Shown: positions 26,602-36,564 of the stretch, in pieces | How positions within the stretch are numbered: position 1 is the stretch's first letter | Layout: every line of letters starts with the position of its first letter | Assembly (NCBI RefSeq): GCF_018595685.2 | Contig: NZ_CP092334.1 | Coordinates: 4,182,001-4,246,000, forward strand | Direction: 5' to 3' | Origin: Flavihumibacter rivuli | Lineage (GTDB): Bacteria; Bacteroidota; Bacteroidia; Chitinophagales; Chitinophagaceae | DNA: 64,000 nucleotides | The notes under the pieces: model-generated | Database searches by the model: none | What the model was told of the DNA's origin: nothing | What the model saw: only the letters and a program-made list of their open reading frames with translations | Made by a program: the position numbers and the translations under genes

Positions 26602-29600
26602 ATGAGTAAGTTTTTTATACGAAGACCGATTGTGGCGATGGTTATTTCCATATTTACCATCCTGCTCGGCTTGTTAACCCTGAGGGGCATACCTATTTCA
26701 CAGTACCCTGAGATCACACCACCCATGATCAAGATCTCCGGTACTTATAACGGTGCTAACGCCGTTAACGTTGAGCAAACAACGGCTACCCCCATCGAGC
26801 AACAGGTAAATGGGGTTGAGGAAATGCTGTACATGCAATCCATCAACGCCAATGATGGTACCACCACCATCCAGGTTTCATTCGAAGTGGGCACCAACCT
26901 CGATAATGCCAATATGCTTACCCAGAACAGGGTGGCCATGGCCAATCCTTTCCTGCCGGTTGATGTAAAGAACATGGGGGTGAATACCAAGAAGGCATTG
27001 TCCTTTCCGCTAGTGCTGGTATCTGTGTTTTCCCCTAATAATTCCTATGATGCCCAGTTCGTAAGCAATTATGTATACATCAATATCGTTGACCAGATCA
27101 AGCGTATCAAGGGAGTAGGTGACGTAACTGTGTTTGGGGGTGCAGAATATGCCATGCGGGTATGGTTGAAGCCTGACAGAATGAAGGCTTTGGGGATTAC
27201 AGTAAACGATGTGAAGAATTCCCTTGGGGAATACAACAATATCTATCCTGGCGGTAGTTTTGGAAACAACCCTGCCTTGCCTGGTGTACAAAATACCTAT
27301 ACTGCCCAGCTTCAGGCAAGGTTGATCAGTGCAGAGGAGTTTGGTAAGATCATCCTGAAGTCCAAGGACAATGGCGCCCTGGTGAGGTTGTCAGATGTGG
27401 CAAGGATTGAATTGGGAACGGAAAACTATTTCCAGAACAGCCGGCTGAACGGGAAGACAGCCGCAACAATGGCCATTTACCAGGTGCCGGGAAGCAATGC
27501 GATCGAGGTGGCGGAATCGATCCATAAAGTAATGGAGGAAGTAAAGCAAAGGTTCCCCAATGACCTGGAGTACCGGTTTTCTTTGGATACCACCTTGCCG
27601 ATCGAAGCGGGTATCGAAGAGATCCTGCATACCTTGTTGGAGGCTGTATTGTTGGTGATCCTTGTGGTGTTTATTTTCCTCCAGGACTGGAGGGCAACCC
27701 TGATCCCGTTATTGACCGTTCCGGTTTCGCTGATCGGGGTATTTATATTCTTTCCCCTGCTTGGTTTCTCTGTAAACGTTCTTTCCCTGCTAGGTCTGGT
27801 TTTGGCCATAGGTCTCGTGGTAGATGATGCGATCGTTGTGGTGGAAGCGGTAATGCACCATATGGAGCATGGGCTCAGTCCGAAAGAAGCTACCCAAAAG
27901 GCGATGAAAGAGGTGGCCGGCCCAGTGGTGGCCATTGCCATAATCCTGGCAGCCGTATTTATACCGGTGGCCCTGACTGGTGGAATCACCGGAAGGTTGT
28001 ACCAGCAGTTTGCCATTACCATTGCGGTGTCAGTATTGCTTTCTGCCTTTAATGCGCTTACACTGAGCCCGGCCCTGGCTGCTATGATCCTTAGGCCGAA
28101 GAAAGAAAGCAAAGGGTTGCTGGCGCGGTTTTTCGGCGCATTCAACAGGGGTTTCGACAAATTCACCAATGGATACATCGGTGTGGCGGGTTTCTTTGCC
28201 AGGAAGGTGATGATGAGTTTGATTGTGTTGGGGGTAATTGTATTTGCAACGGTTGTCCTGGGCAGGCGGGTTCCTGCAGGCTTTGTGCCTGAAGAAGACA
28301 ATGGGTATTTCCTAATGGGGGTTATCCTGCCGGATGCTGCATCCTTTGAAAGAACCGATGCAGTTTCCCGTAAGGTTGAAACGATCATTAAAGAGATAGA
28401 GGGCATTGAATCCTATACTGTGATCAATGGTTATAATATCCTTTCCAGTACGGTTGCGCCCAATACTGCCACAGTATTCGTGCAATTGAAGAAGTGGGAT
28501 GAAAGAGGTAAGACAGATAAGGAGATCATTCGTCAGATCAACGCTATAGTTACCGGCAAGATTACTGAAGCCACTGTTATCGCGGTTGGCCCGCCACCAA
28601 TTCCGGGACTTGGTAATGCTTCCGGATTTACCCTCCAGTTACAGGATAGGGCTGGAAATACTCCGCAATATCTCGCTGAACAGGCACAGCGCTTCATAGC
28701 AGCTGCCAGGGAAAGGCCTGAGATCGGTAGTATCTATACCCTTTTCCGGTCCAATGTTCCCCAAAAGAGCATCCAGGTGGATAAGGAAAAAGTAGAGAAG
28801 TTGGGGCTTACCCTGAATGATGTGAACAGTGCCATCTCTGCCATGTTGGGTGGTTCCTTTGTGAACAACTTCAATGCCTTCGGCAGGCAGTACAGAACCT
28901 ATGTGCAGGCGGATGCGCCATACCGCATGAAGCCTAATGACCTTGAGCAATTGTTCATCAGGGATGCACAAGGGAATATGGTGTCATTGGCCACCCTCGC
29001 TGTTGTAAAAGATACTACCGGTCCCCAATACACGAACAGGTTTAATCTTTACCGGTCTGCGGAAGTTTCTGGTTCGCCAGCGCCGGGTTACAGTTCGGCC
29101 CAGGCCCTTGATGCATTGGAGGAAGTGGCCAAGGCGACATTGCCAGCCAGTATGGGATACCAGTGGAGTAATATGAGTTACCAGGAAAAGGCAGCTTCGG
29201 GGCAAAGTGCCCAGGTATTTGCCATGGCCTTGCTGTTTGTATTCCTGATCCTGGCAGCGCAGTATGAAAGTTGGAAATTGCCTTTTTCAGTATTGCTGGG
29301 AACACCATGGGCAGTGATGGGAGCTATGTTGGGCCTGTTTTTGGCCAGGATATCTTCGGAAAGCTATGTAAATAATGTGTTTGCCCAGATAGGACTGGTA
29401 ATGCTGATCGGGTTGAATGCCAAGAATGCCATCCTTATCGTAGAGTTTGCAAAAATGAAGATGGAAGAAGGGGTGCCGGTATTAGAGGCGGCAATTGAAG
29501 GCGCGAAGCTTCGATTCCGACCTATCCTGATGACCTCCTTTGCTTTCATCCTGGGTGTGGTACCGCTGCTGACTGCGGCAGGTGCCGGTGCTGAGGCGAG

Positions 29601-29760
29601 AAAGGTAATGGGTATGGCGGTGTTTGCCGGTATGATCACGGCAACAGTAGTCGGTTGTATCCTGATACCATCCTTCTTTGTATTGATCGAACGCAACAAA
29701 AGGCTTGCAAAAAAGAAAGCTGATTCTTCACCTGAACCTGCAACTAACCATGAAGCATAA
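26602..29760 (+). CDS. multidrug efflux RND transporter, AcrB/MexB (HAE1) type
   Basis: A 1052-residue inner-membrane pump with twelve TM helices and two large periplasmic loops. The N-terminus MSKFFIRRPIVAMVISIFTI is typical of AcrB. The proton relay aspartates are in TM4 (LAIGLVVDDAIVVVEAVMHH), and the partner lysine is in TM10 (LIGLNAKNAILIVEFAK). A double aspartate in place of the metal-type DFG...E motif puts it in the hydrophobic/amphiphilic (HAE1) class, so drugs, detergents or bile-like compounds are likely substrates. It overlaps the channel gene by 11 bp. Confidence 0.96.
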   Translation: MSKFFIRRPIVAMVISIFTILLGLLTLRGIPISQYPEITPPMIKISGTYNGANAVNVEQTTATPIEQQVNGVEEMLYMQSINANDGTTTIQVSFEVGTNLDNANMLTQNRVAMANPFLPVDVKNMGVNTKKALSFPLVLVSVFSPNNSYDAQFVSNYVYINIVDQIKRIKGVGDVTVFGGAEYAMRVWLKPDRMKALGITVNDVKNSLGEYNNIYPGGSFGNNPALPGVQNTYTAQLQARLISAEEFGKIILKSKDNGALVRLSDVARIELGTENYFQNSRLNGKTAATMAIYQVPGSNAIEVAESIHKVMEEVKQRFPNDLEYRFSLDTTLPIEAGIEEILHTLLEAVLLVILVVFIFLQDWRATLIPLLTVPVSLIGVFIFFPLLGFSVNVLSLLGLVLAIGLVVDDAIVVVEAVMHHMEHGLSPKEATQKAMKEVAGPVVAIAIILAAVFIPVALTGGITGRLYQQFAITIAVSVLLSAFNALTLSPALAAMILRPKKESKGLLARFFGAFNRGFDKFTNGYIGVAGFFARKVMMSLIVLGVIVFATVVLGRRVPAGFVPEEDNGYFLMGVILPDAASFERTDAVSRKVETIIKEIEGIESYTVINGYNILSSTVAPNTATVFVQLKKWDERGKTDKEIIRQINAIVTGKITEATVIAVGPPPIPGLGNASGFTLQLQDRAGNTPQYLAEQAQRFIAAARERPEIGSIYTLFRSNVPQKSIQVDKEKVEKLGLTLNDVNSAISAMLGGSFVNNFNAFGRQYRTYVQADAPYRMKPNDLEQLFIRDAQGNMVSLATLAVVKDTTGPQYTNRFNLYRSAEVSGSPAPGYSSAQALDALEEVAKATLPASMGYQWSNMSYQEKAASGQSAQVFAMALLFVFLILAAQYESWKLPFSVLLGTPWAVMGAMLGLFLARISSESYVNNVFAQIGLVMLIGLNAKNAILIVEFAKMKMEEGVPVLEAAIEGAKLRFRPILMTSFAFILGVVPLLTAAGAGAEARKVMGMAVFAGMITATVVGCILIPSFFVLIERNKRLAKKKADSSPEPATNHEA

Positions 29761-31138
29761 ACGAATTATATTTTCCTTACTGGTCCTTACCGTTGTTGGG
29801 TCGGCATGTATGGTGGGTCCAAAATATAGTCGCCCGGAAACATCCATGGACTTTGGTTACAGGGAAGGCCCTGTTGAAGATACTTCTGCACTGATGGCCT
29901 GGTTCGAACTTTATCAGGATACTGTCCTGCAGCGCTATATCAAAAGGGTGCTGGACAGTAACCGTAACCTTCTTACTGCTGCCGCAAGGGTAGAAGAGTC
30001 AAGGGCTATTTCCGGGGTGGTAAAAGCTAATCTGTATCCCAGGTTTGATTACCAATTGAGCGCAGGTGGGGGATCTGCGGGATCCGAAGCGCAAAAGGTA
30101 GCCGGGGGATTTGATGGAGGGGTATTGAATGCCTTTGGTGTGTTGAACTGGGAGATCGATATCTGGGGCAAACTGAGACATGCCAACAGGGCCGCGATTG
30201 CCCAAATGCTGGCCACAGAAGACAACCGGAATGCCCTTAAAGTAAGCCTGGTGGCGGAAGCCGCTACCCTCTATTTCTTGTTGAGGGACCTGGACAATCG
30301 TCTGGGCATTGCCAAAAGAACCCTGGAATCCAGGAAGGAGAATACAAGGATACTTACCAACCGTTTCGATACCGGTTATGTTTCAGAGTTGGATAAGCTC
30401 CAGGCTATAACCCAGCAGGCTGCTGCTGCTGCAGTGATCCCTAATATCCAAAGACAGATCGTTCAGACTGAGAATGCCATGCGGGTGTTAATGGGGATGG
30501 GGCCAGGGACCCTGGATAGGGGGCTTAGCAATTATGACCAGGTCATTACCCCTGATATTCCGGTTGGCCTTCCTTCGCAGTTGCTGGTAAGGCGTCCGGA
30601 TATCCGCGCGATCGAGAACGACCTGCAGGCACAGTTTGAGCGTATTGGAGTGGCAGAAGCCAATCGCTTTCCTTCCTTTAGCCTTACAGGATTGCTGGGG
30701 TTCGCCAGTCCGCAATTATCCACATTCCTTGGCTCACAGGGACTTGTAGCCAACGGGTTTGCCAACCTTGCCGGTCCTATTTTTAATTTTGGTCAGAACA
30801 AACGCCTGGTGGAAGTGCAGCGCAAGCGGACCGAGCAGTTGATCTACCAGTACCAGCAAACGGTGTTGAGTGCCTTTGCTGATGTTGATTATTCACTCAC
30901 TGCTTACCGGACTTTGGTAGAGGAATATGACCAGCGTAAGATTCAGGTAGAAGCCGCCCGGAAGGCCCTGGCACTTTCCATGGCAAGATACAATTATGGT
31001 TATACTTCCTATCTGGAAGTGATCGTCCAGGAGAATGCCCTTTTTGACGCGGAATTACAGGAGTCCATTACGCTCCAGCAAAAATTGAATTCCCTGGTGC
31101 AGTTGTATAAGGCCCTGGGGGGTGGATGGGAGAGATGA
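29750..31138 (+). CDS. outer-membrane efflux lipoprotein, OprM/NodT type
   Basis: A 462-residue TolC-superfamily channel with a lipobox: MKHKRIIFSLLVLTVVGSAC, acylated Cys20. It is followed by the NodT-family start MVGPKYSRPET. Two repeated coiled-coil halves are visible (RYIKRVLDSNRNLLTAAARV and the later ARKALALSMARYNYGYTSYL), plus VLNWEIDIWGKLRHANRAA, a conserved NodT segment. I chose ATG 29750. An in-frame TTG at 29705 would add 15 residues inside the pump gene and displace the signal peptide. It completes the AcrA-AcrB-OprM type operon. Confidence 0.95.
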   Translation: MKHKRIIFSLLVLTVVGSACMVGPKYSRPETSMDFGYREGPVEDTSALMAWFELYQDTVLQRYIKRVLDSNRNLLTAAARVEESRAISGVVKANLYPRFDYQLSAGGGSAGSEAQKVAGGFDGGVLNAFGVLNWEIDIWGKLRHANRAAIAQMLATEDNRNALKVSLVAEAATLYFLLRDLDNRLGIAKRTLESRKENTRILTNRFDTGYVSELDKLQAITQQAAAAAVIPNIQRQIVQTENAMRVLMGMGPGTLDRGLSNYDQVITPDIPVGLPSQLLVRRPDIRAIENDLQAQFERIGVAEANRFPSFSLTGLLGFASPQLSTFLGSQGLVANGFANLAGPIFNFGQNKRLVEVQRKRTEQLIYQYQQTVLSAFADVDYSLTAYRTLVEEYDQRKIQVEAARKALALSMARYNYGYTSYLEVIVQENALFDAELQESITLQQKLNSLVQLYKALGGGWER

Positions 31139-31140
31139 GG

Positions 31141-31240
31141 GGATGTGAGAATGTGGACATGTGGATATGTGAAAATGTGAATATGTGGCACTTGCGCTAA
31201 CCAATGGGTGGGAATCTGTAAGGGAATTGCCCCTAAATCC
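31141..31240 (-). repeat. inverted, partial third copy of the repeat-unit end
   Basis: Read on the minus strand, this stretch resembles the right ends of the two direct copies: CCCATTGGTTAGCGCAAGTG followed by period-8 CACAT units, against CCACTGGTTGGCCTAAGGAC (copy A) and the equivalent in copy B. It places an inverted end directly after the efflux operon stop, so the whole 31.1-33.2 kb region is bracketed by inverted ends. Confidence 0.6.
31145..31192. repeat. degenerate 8-bp tandem array (GTGRNNAT units)
   Basis: Successive 8-bp units GTGAGAAT, GTGGACAT, GTGGATAT, GTGAAAAT, GTGAATAT, then a decayed GTGGCACT. On the other strand this is the CACATnnn motif of the arrays at 32887 and 33115. 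Confidence 0.8.
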
Positions 31241-31253
31241 GTTGTTTCTAGCC

Positions 31254-31277
31254 GCTGTTGGTGTTATCACCAACAGC
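31254..31277. repeat. perfect 10-bp hairpin in the repeat region
   Basis: GCTGTTGGTG, loop TTAT, CACCAACAGC. There is no T-run on either side, so it is not a standard terminator. It lies 3 bp before copy A of the 232-bp repeat. Confidence 0.7.
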
Positions 31278-31296
31278 TAATAATGCCATTATCACT

Positions 31297-31304
31297 TTGC
31301 TTAC
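31297..31304. repeat. target-site duplication, left (TTGCTTAC)
   Basis: Eight bases identical to 32721-32728 directly flank the IS ends. The uninterrupted copy B carries the same octamer once, at 32953-32960. Confidence 0.9.
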
Positions 31305-32720
31305 GGGAGTGTAAAATAAACTGTTTCAAATTTTTATTTCAAGGATCTGGATCAAAACTCTATGCTGATCAATAATTATTCTGGCACTGTTGATCAATGA
31401 TCTAAAGTTGCAATAATTATTGATCAGTATAGAGGATTTTATATCATCAATTTCAACCGGTCACCAAAAATGATGGACAGTTGGGATACGGTAAGTGCCC
31501 AGTTTGGCAGGGGTTTTGACCATTTCTTCTGGATGTTCATGGTTGCCAGATAGATCAATTTCAATAGTGCCATATCAGAGGTAAATGCCCCTTTTGTTTT
31601 GGTTACCTTTCGGATTTGCCGGTGGAAGCCCTCTATGGCATTGGTGGTATATACTAGTTTTCGGATGGCCGGGGAATACTTAAAGTATGTCCTTAACTTA
31701 CTCCAGTTGCGGTGCCAGGAGTCAATGACAATCGGATACTTTTTACCCCATTTAGCTTCTAATTCCTGTAATTGCTGTTCAGCTTCATCCAGGCTTACCG
31801 CCTGGTACACTGGCTTAAGATCAGCCAAAAAGGGCCTTTGGTCTTTATTGGCAATATACTTTAGCGAGTTACGGATCTGATGCACCACGCAGGTTTGCAC
31901 TTCAGTCTTGGGGTATATGCTGGCTATGGCTTCGGCAAACCCCTTAAGGTTATCAATACAGGCAATCAGGATGTCGGCAACCCCGCGCTGTTGCAGATTG
32001 CTGAGCACTCCTAGCCAAAAGTTGGCCCCTTCGCTCTCGGCTATGTACATCCCGAGTAAGTCTTTTCGGCCATCTGGAGCTATTCCCAGGATATTATAAA
32101 CACAGCGAGTGACGATTTTGCCTTCCTCCTTGACCTTGTAATACATGGCATCCAAAAAAACAATGCAGTAGGTCGGCTCCAAGACCCGGTTCTGCCATTC
32201 TTTTACCAGTGGGATAATCTTATCGGTGATTGCAGACAATGTAGCCGCAGATATGTCAGTATCATACATGTCCTTGATATGTGATGCAATATCCCGAAAA
32301 CTCATTCCATGGCCATAAAGCCCCAGTATCTTATGTTCCAGGCTCTCCGCTAAAATGGTCTCCCGCTTTTTGACTAATTGTGGTTCAAAGGATGCATCCC
32401 GATCGCGAGGAGTTTCTATATCCAGTGTCCCTTCTGCTGTCTTAAGCCGTTTACTGTTCTTCCCATTCTTGCGATTGCCATTATCACGTTGCTCATCGTC
32501 AAGATGCTCCTCTAGCTCAGCTTCAAGGGCTGCCTCAATGAACTGTTTTAGCATGGGGGCAAAGGCTCCGTCTTTACCGAAAAGCGACTTGCCAGAGCGC
32601 AATTGCTCTAAGGCCTTCTTCTGAAGGCTGTCATAATCAGGGTGTTGTTTGTCTAGCATAAAAACTGTGTTAAAGGTCATTAATAATTTTAACCTTTGAC
32701 ACAGTTCATTTTACAGCCTC
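31305..32720 (-). mobile_element. IS256-family insertion sequence, 1416 bp
   Basis: A complete element with one transposase gene on the minus strand. Imperfect terminal inverted repeats match at 21 of 26 positions (31305-31330 against the complement of 32695-32720), sharing TGTAAAAT and AACTGT blocks. An 8-bp direct repeat TTGCTTAC flanks it, as is usual for the family (8-9 bp). The intact transposase and the clean ends suggest that it could be active. It has inserted into intergenic repeat DNA and disrupts no gene. Confidence 0.93.
31439..32680 (-). CDS. IS256-family transposase
   Basis: A 413-residue Mutator/IS256-type DDE transposase, full length for the family (about 400). Acidic residues appear in the expected context: the first Asp in YCIVFLDAMYYKVKEEGK, the second in DILIACIDNLKGFAEAI, and the Glu in TTNAIEGFHRQIRKVTKTK. 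The N-terminal DNA-binding part includes ALEAELEEHLDDEQRDNGN and ETPRDRDASFEPQLVKKRE, both family signatures. The start could be ATG 32680 or 32659 (MLDKQHPDYD). No frameshift or stop is seen. Confidence 0.96.
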   Translation of the reverse strand: MTFNTVFMLDKQHPDYDSLQKKALEQLRSGKSLFGKDGAFAPMLKQFIEAALEAELEEHLDDEQRDNGNRKNGKNSKRLKTAEGTLDIETPRDRDASFEPQLVKKRETILAESLEHKILGLYGHGMSFRDIASHIKDMYDTDISAATLSAITDKIIPLVKEWQNRVLEPTYCIVFLDAMYYKVKEEGKIVTRCVYNILGIAPDGRKDLLGMYIAESEGANFWLGVLSNLQQRGVADILIACIDNLKGFAEAIASIYPKTEVQTCVVHQIRNSLKYIANKDQRPFLADLKPVYQAVSLDEAEQQLQELEAKWGKKYPIVIDSWHRNWSKLRTYFKYSPAIRKLVYTTNAIEGFHRQIRKVTKTKGAFTSDMALLKLIYLATMNIQKKWSKPLPNWALTVSQLSIIFGDRLKLMI

Positions 32721-32728
32721 TTGCTTAC
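32721..32728. repeat. target-site duplication, right (TTGCTTAC)
   Basis: Right copy of the octamer flanking the IS256 element. It is followed by TGTCGGG, exactly as after the single octamer in copy B. Confidence 0.9.
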
Positions 32729-32886
32729 TGTCGGGTAATGTCAACAACCGTATATCCTAATGGCTTTCGTTGCTTAAACCCGTTGGTCATAAGACACAAC
32801 GGGGGCGAGGGGAAGTTATACGTTGTTCATAAGATTCAATAGGGAAGGGATAAAACTTCTCTCCATCCACTGGTTGGCCTAAGGAC

Positions 32887-32934
32887 CACATCTCCACATT
32901 TTCACATCTCCACATTTTCACATCTCCACATTTT
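32887..32934. repeat. 48-bp array of alternating CACATCTC / CACATTTT units
   Basis: Six exact 8-bp units, alternating so that a 16-bp unit is repeated three times without a mismatch. It lies between copies A and B of the 232-bp repeat. The perfect identity suggests recent slippage expansion. Confidence 0.92.
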
Positions 32935-32935
32935 C

Positions 32936-33119
32936 ATAATGCCATGATCACTTTGCTTACTGTCGGGTAATGTCAACAAACGTATATCCAAATTGCTTTC
33001 GTTGTTTATACCCGTTGGTCATAAGACACAATGGGGACAATGGGAAGTAATCTGTTGTCCAAAAGTTTCACTGATGAAAGGATTATATTTCTCTCCTCTG
33101 GTTGGCGTAAGGACCACAT
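32936..33119 (+). repeat. copy B of the tandem repeat (intact, empty IS site)
   Basis: Uninterrupted copy of the unit, with TTTGCTTACTGTCGGGTAAT spanning the site where copy A carries the IS. It ends CTGGTTGGCGTAAGGACCAC before another CACATnnn array. No coding potential is seen. Confidence 0.82.
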
Positions 33120-33178
33120 GTTCACATGTCCACACATTCACATCTCCACATATTCTCATCTTCTCATCTCCACAACCT
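33115..33178. repeat. degenerate CACATnnn 8-bp array next to the L,D-transpeptidase gene
   Basis: Eight 8-bp units starting CACATGTT, CACATGTC, CACACATT, CACATCTC, CACATATT and then decaying to CTCATCTT, CTCATCTC, CACAACCT. It ends 8 bp before the stop codon of the minus-strand L,D-transpeptidase gene. Confidence 0.75.
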
Positions 33179-33185
33179 CCTCTTC

Positions 33186-34784
33186 TCACTTTCCAAACAT
33201 CTTATCCGCCATTCTTTTATCATGGCCGTAAATATCATCCCTGAAATTGAGCTTGCCATCGCGGTCTACCCATGCAGTGAAATAGCCGATGAAAACATTG
33301 ATGTCTTTTTTGACTGTGACATATTTTTCCTTGCCGGCATTCATGGCTGCATTGATGGCATCGTCCGTCCAGCTGGCTTCATCCCTGAGTATCCACTGGG
33401 CAAATTTCTTGGGTTCAGAAACCCGGATGCAGCCATGGCTGAAGGCTCTTTTCTCCTGCTTGAAAAGGCTTTTTGAAGGGGTGTCGTGCAGGTAAATATT
33501 ATAACTATTGGGGAACAGGAACTTCACCAGGCCAAGGGAGTTGCTGGGTCCGGGTTTTTGCCTAACCTGGCCTCCGTTCCATTTCATATTGTGTCTGGCC
33601 AGGTAATTGGGGTTGCGTTTGATGCCCGGCAGGACTTCATTCTTCAGGATGCCGGGGGGGACGTTCCAGTATGGGCTAAATACCACGTGCTTAAGCTTGC
33701 CGGTGAAAATCACTGTATTGTTTTGGGTTGTTCCCACTACCACATTCATGTCGAAGACGAGTTTGCCCTGTTCGTAAATATGGGCCTTGAACTCCGGGAT
33801 ATTCACCAGTACATAATCTCCCTTGGGTTCTTCCGGTACCCACCTGATCCGCTCCATATTCACCAGGATCTGCTTGATGCGGTTTTCGATGGGCTGGTTC
33901 ATTTCCCGCAGGGTGCCGCCACCAATTGCCCCGTCTTCCTTCATGCCATAGCGGCGCTGGAATCCTTTTACCGCGGCTTCCAGTTCGGGTGTGAAAAGAT
34001 CGGAGGTGTCGGGAGAATTGAAATCGCCGGTCAGGTAAAGCCGGTGTTTGATCTGGCTGATCTCGGGAAGGCTGTCGCCCAGCTGGTATTTCTTCTTTTT
34101 GGGAACAAGGGGTTGCCAGCCACCTTCTGCCTGGATGGTGTGGTATTTCTTCAATTCTTCCCTAAGTAGTTGGTATTGCCGGTTGACAGGCTCATAGGAA
34201 CTGATGGACTTTCCTTTTTCCTTGATCAGGGTATCGAGCAAAGACAGGATATCGGCTTTTTTACGGGGAATAAACCATTGGAGGTCCCTCTCGTTGAGGT
34301 GGCGGTCGCCCATATAGGCCTTGGCGGCATAGCGGAAGAACTGGAGGGTAAGCTGCCACTCTACCTCCGGCCTGATGCTCGAGGGTATGGCGTTTTTACC
34401 ATATGCAAGGGCAGAATCTGCCCAGCCCTGCAGGAATGGATTATAAATGCTGCTGTCGCCGGAGTAGGCAATATAGTTTTCCTGCAAATTCCAAAAGGCG
34501 CCAGCCTGTTCGGCCAGCCCTGAAGAGTCGAACCATGCATATTGGAAGTTCCGCTGGTTGTAGAAGTTCCGCATCAGTGATCGGGCGGTGTCCGGGAGTT
34601 TCCTGGTTTCCAGGAATCGTTCAAGGTCCAGGCTATCGAAAAATAGCTCAGAATAGGAGTTGCCGGGAAGGATGCTGGTATCCCTGGATATAGTTTTGGG
34701 GGCTTCGCCAGGCTGGCTGTTGCCGCAGGATAGGCCGAGTCCAAAAAAAAGGACGGCCAGGAGGAAGAAAAAGGTCTTGCGCAT
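33186..34784 (-). CDS. murein L,D-transpeptidase (YcbB/LdtD-like) lipoprotein
   Basis: A 532-residue exported enzyme with a lipobox (LGLSC, acylated Cys20). Domains in order: a helical scaffold region with FYNQRNFQYAWFDSSGLAEQ (about 60-110, typical of LdtD), a peptidoglycan-binding domain (about 265-305, TPELEAAVKGFQRRYGMKED), and a YkuD catalytic domain with DYVLVNIPEFKAHIYEQGK and the active-site SHGCIRVSEP motif (catalytic Cys, with the preceding His in the motif). It forms 3-3 cross-links in peptidoglycan or attaches proteins to it. It is monocistronic, and its 3' end abuts the repeat region. Confidence 0.93.
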   Translation of the reverse strand: MRKTFFFLLAVLFFGLGLSCGNSQPGEAPKTISRDTSILPGNSYSELFFDSLDLERFLETRKLPDTARSLMRNFYNQRNFQYAWFDSSGLAEQAGAFWNLQENYIAYSGDSSIYNPFLQGWADSALAYGKNAIPSSIRPEVEWQLTLQFFRYAAKAYMGDRHLNERDLQWFIPRKKADILSLLDTLIKEKGKSISSYEPVNRQYQLLREELKKYHTIQAEGGWQPLVPKKKKYQLGDSLPEISQIKHRLYLTGDFNSPDTSDLFTPELEAAVKGFQRRYGMKEDGAIGGGTLREMNQPIENRIKQILVNMERIRWVPEEPKGDYVLVNIPEFKAHIYEQGKLVFDMNVVVGTTQNNTVIFTGKLKHVVFSPYWNVPPGILKNEVLPGIKRNPNYLARHNMKWNGGQVRQKPGPSNSLGLVKFLFPNSYNIYLHDTPSKSLFKQEKRAFSHGCIRVSEPKKFAQWILRDEASWTDDAINAAMNAGKEKYVTVKKDINVFIGYFTAWVDRDGKLNFRDDIYGHDKRMADKMFGK

Positions 34785-34907
34785 GGGATCAAATTAAAGA
34801 AAAATATACTGGATTGGGCAAGTTGGGCAGGCTTGTGGCTGGATAATACCCTTTTGCCGCCGGTGGGAAGGCGCGACATCCCGATTATTCCCAAATTCCA
34901 TTGTCTT

Positions 34908-36480
<1,573 letters not shown>

Positions 36481-36487
36481 TTTTTAC

Positions 36488-36541
36488 CCGGGGTTTTTTA
36501 ATAAAGGTGGATCTGACTGAAACCTTGATAAGAAACCCCGG
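36488..36541 (+). promoter_or_regulatory. stem-loop between atpD and atpC
   Basis: A 12-bp stem, CCGGGGTTTTTT (36488-36499) with AAGAAACCCCGG (36530-36541), contains one G-U pair. Inside the 30-nt loop, AAGGT and ACCTT can form a nested 5-bp stem. It fills most of the 84-bp gap, beginning 7 bp after the atpD stop. It lacks a 3' T-run, so it is more likely an mRNA stability or processing element than a terminator. Confidence 0.55.
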
Positions 36542-36564
36542 TCTTAATACTTCAAAAGCATTCC

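Larger units (their letters stand above)
31280..32890 (+). repeat. copy A of a 232-bp-period tandem repeat, interrupted by the IS element
   Basis: Copy A is split into 31280-31304 and 32729-32890. Joined, it matches copy B (32936-33119) along its length: ATAATGCCATTATCACTTTG, then GTCGGGTAATGTCAACAA, CCCGTTGGTCATAAGACACA and CTGGTTGGCCTAAGGACCAC. There are many point differences, so the duplication is not recent. No open reading frame is shared by the copies. Confidence 0.82.

Noticed and set aside
27477..28406. 309-residue open frame antisense to the AcrB-type gene
   Set aside because: It is a shadow of the real gene: composition is Ser/Thr/Ile-rich without any domain, and the opposite strand encodes the complete RND pump.
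32887..33178. CRISPR-like array
   Set aside because: The units are 8 bp and contiguous, with no spacers of 25-40 bp and no cas genes. It is a simple tandem repeat.
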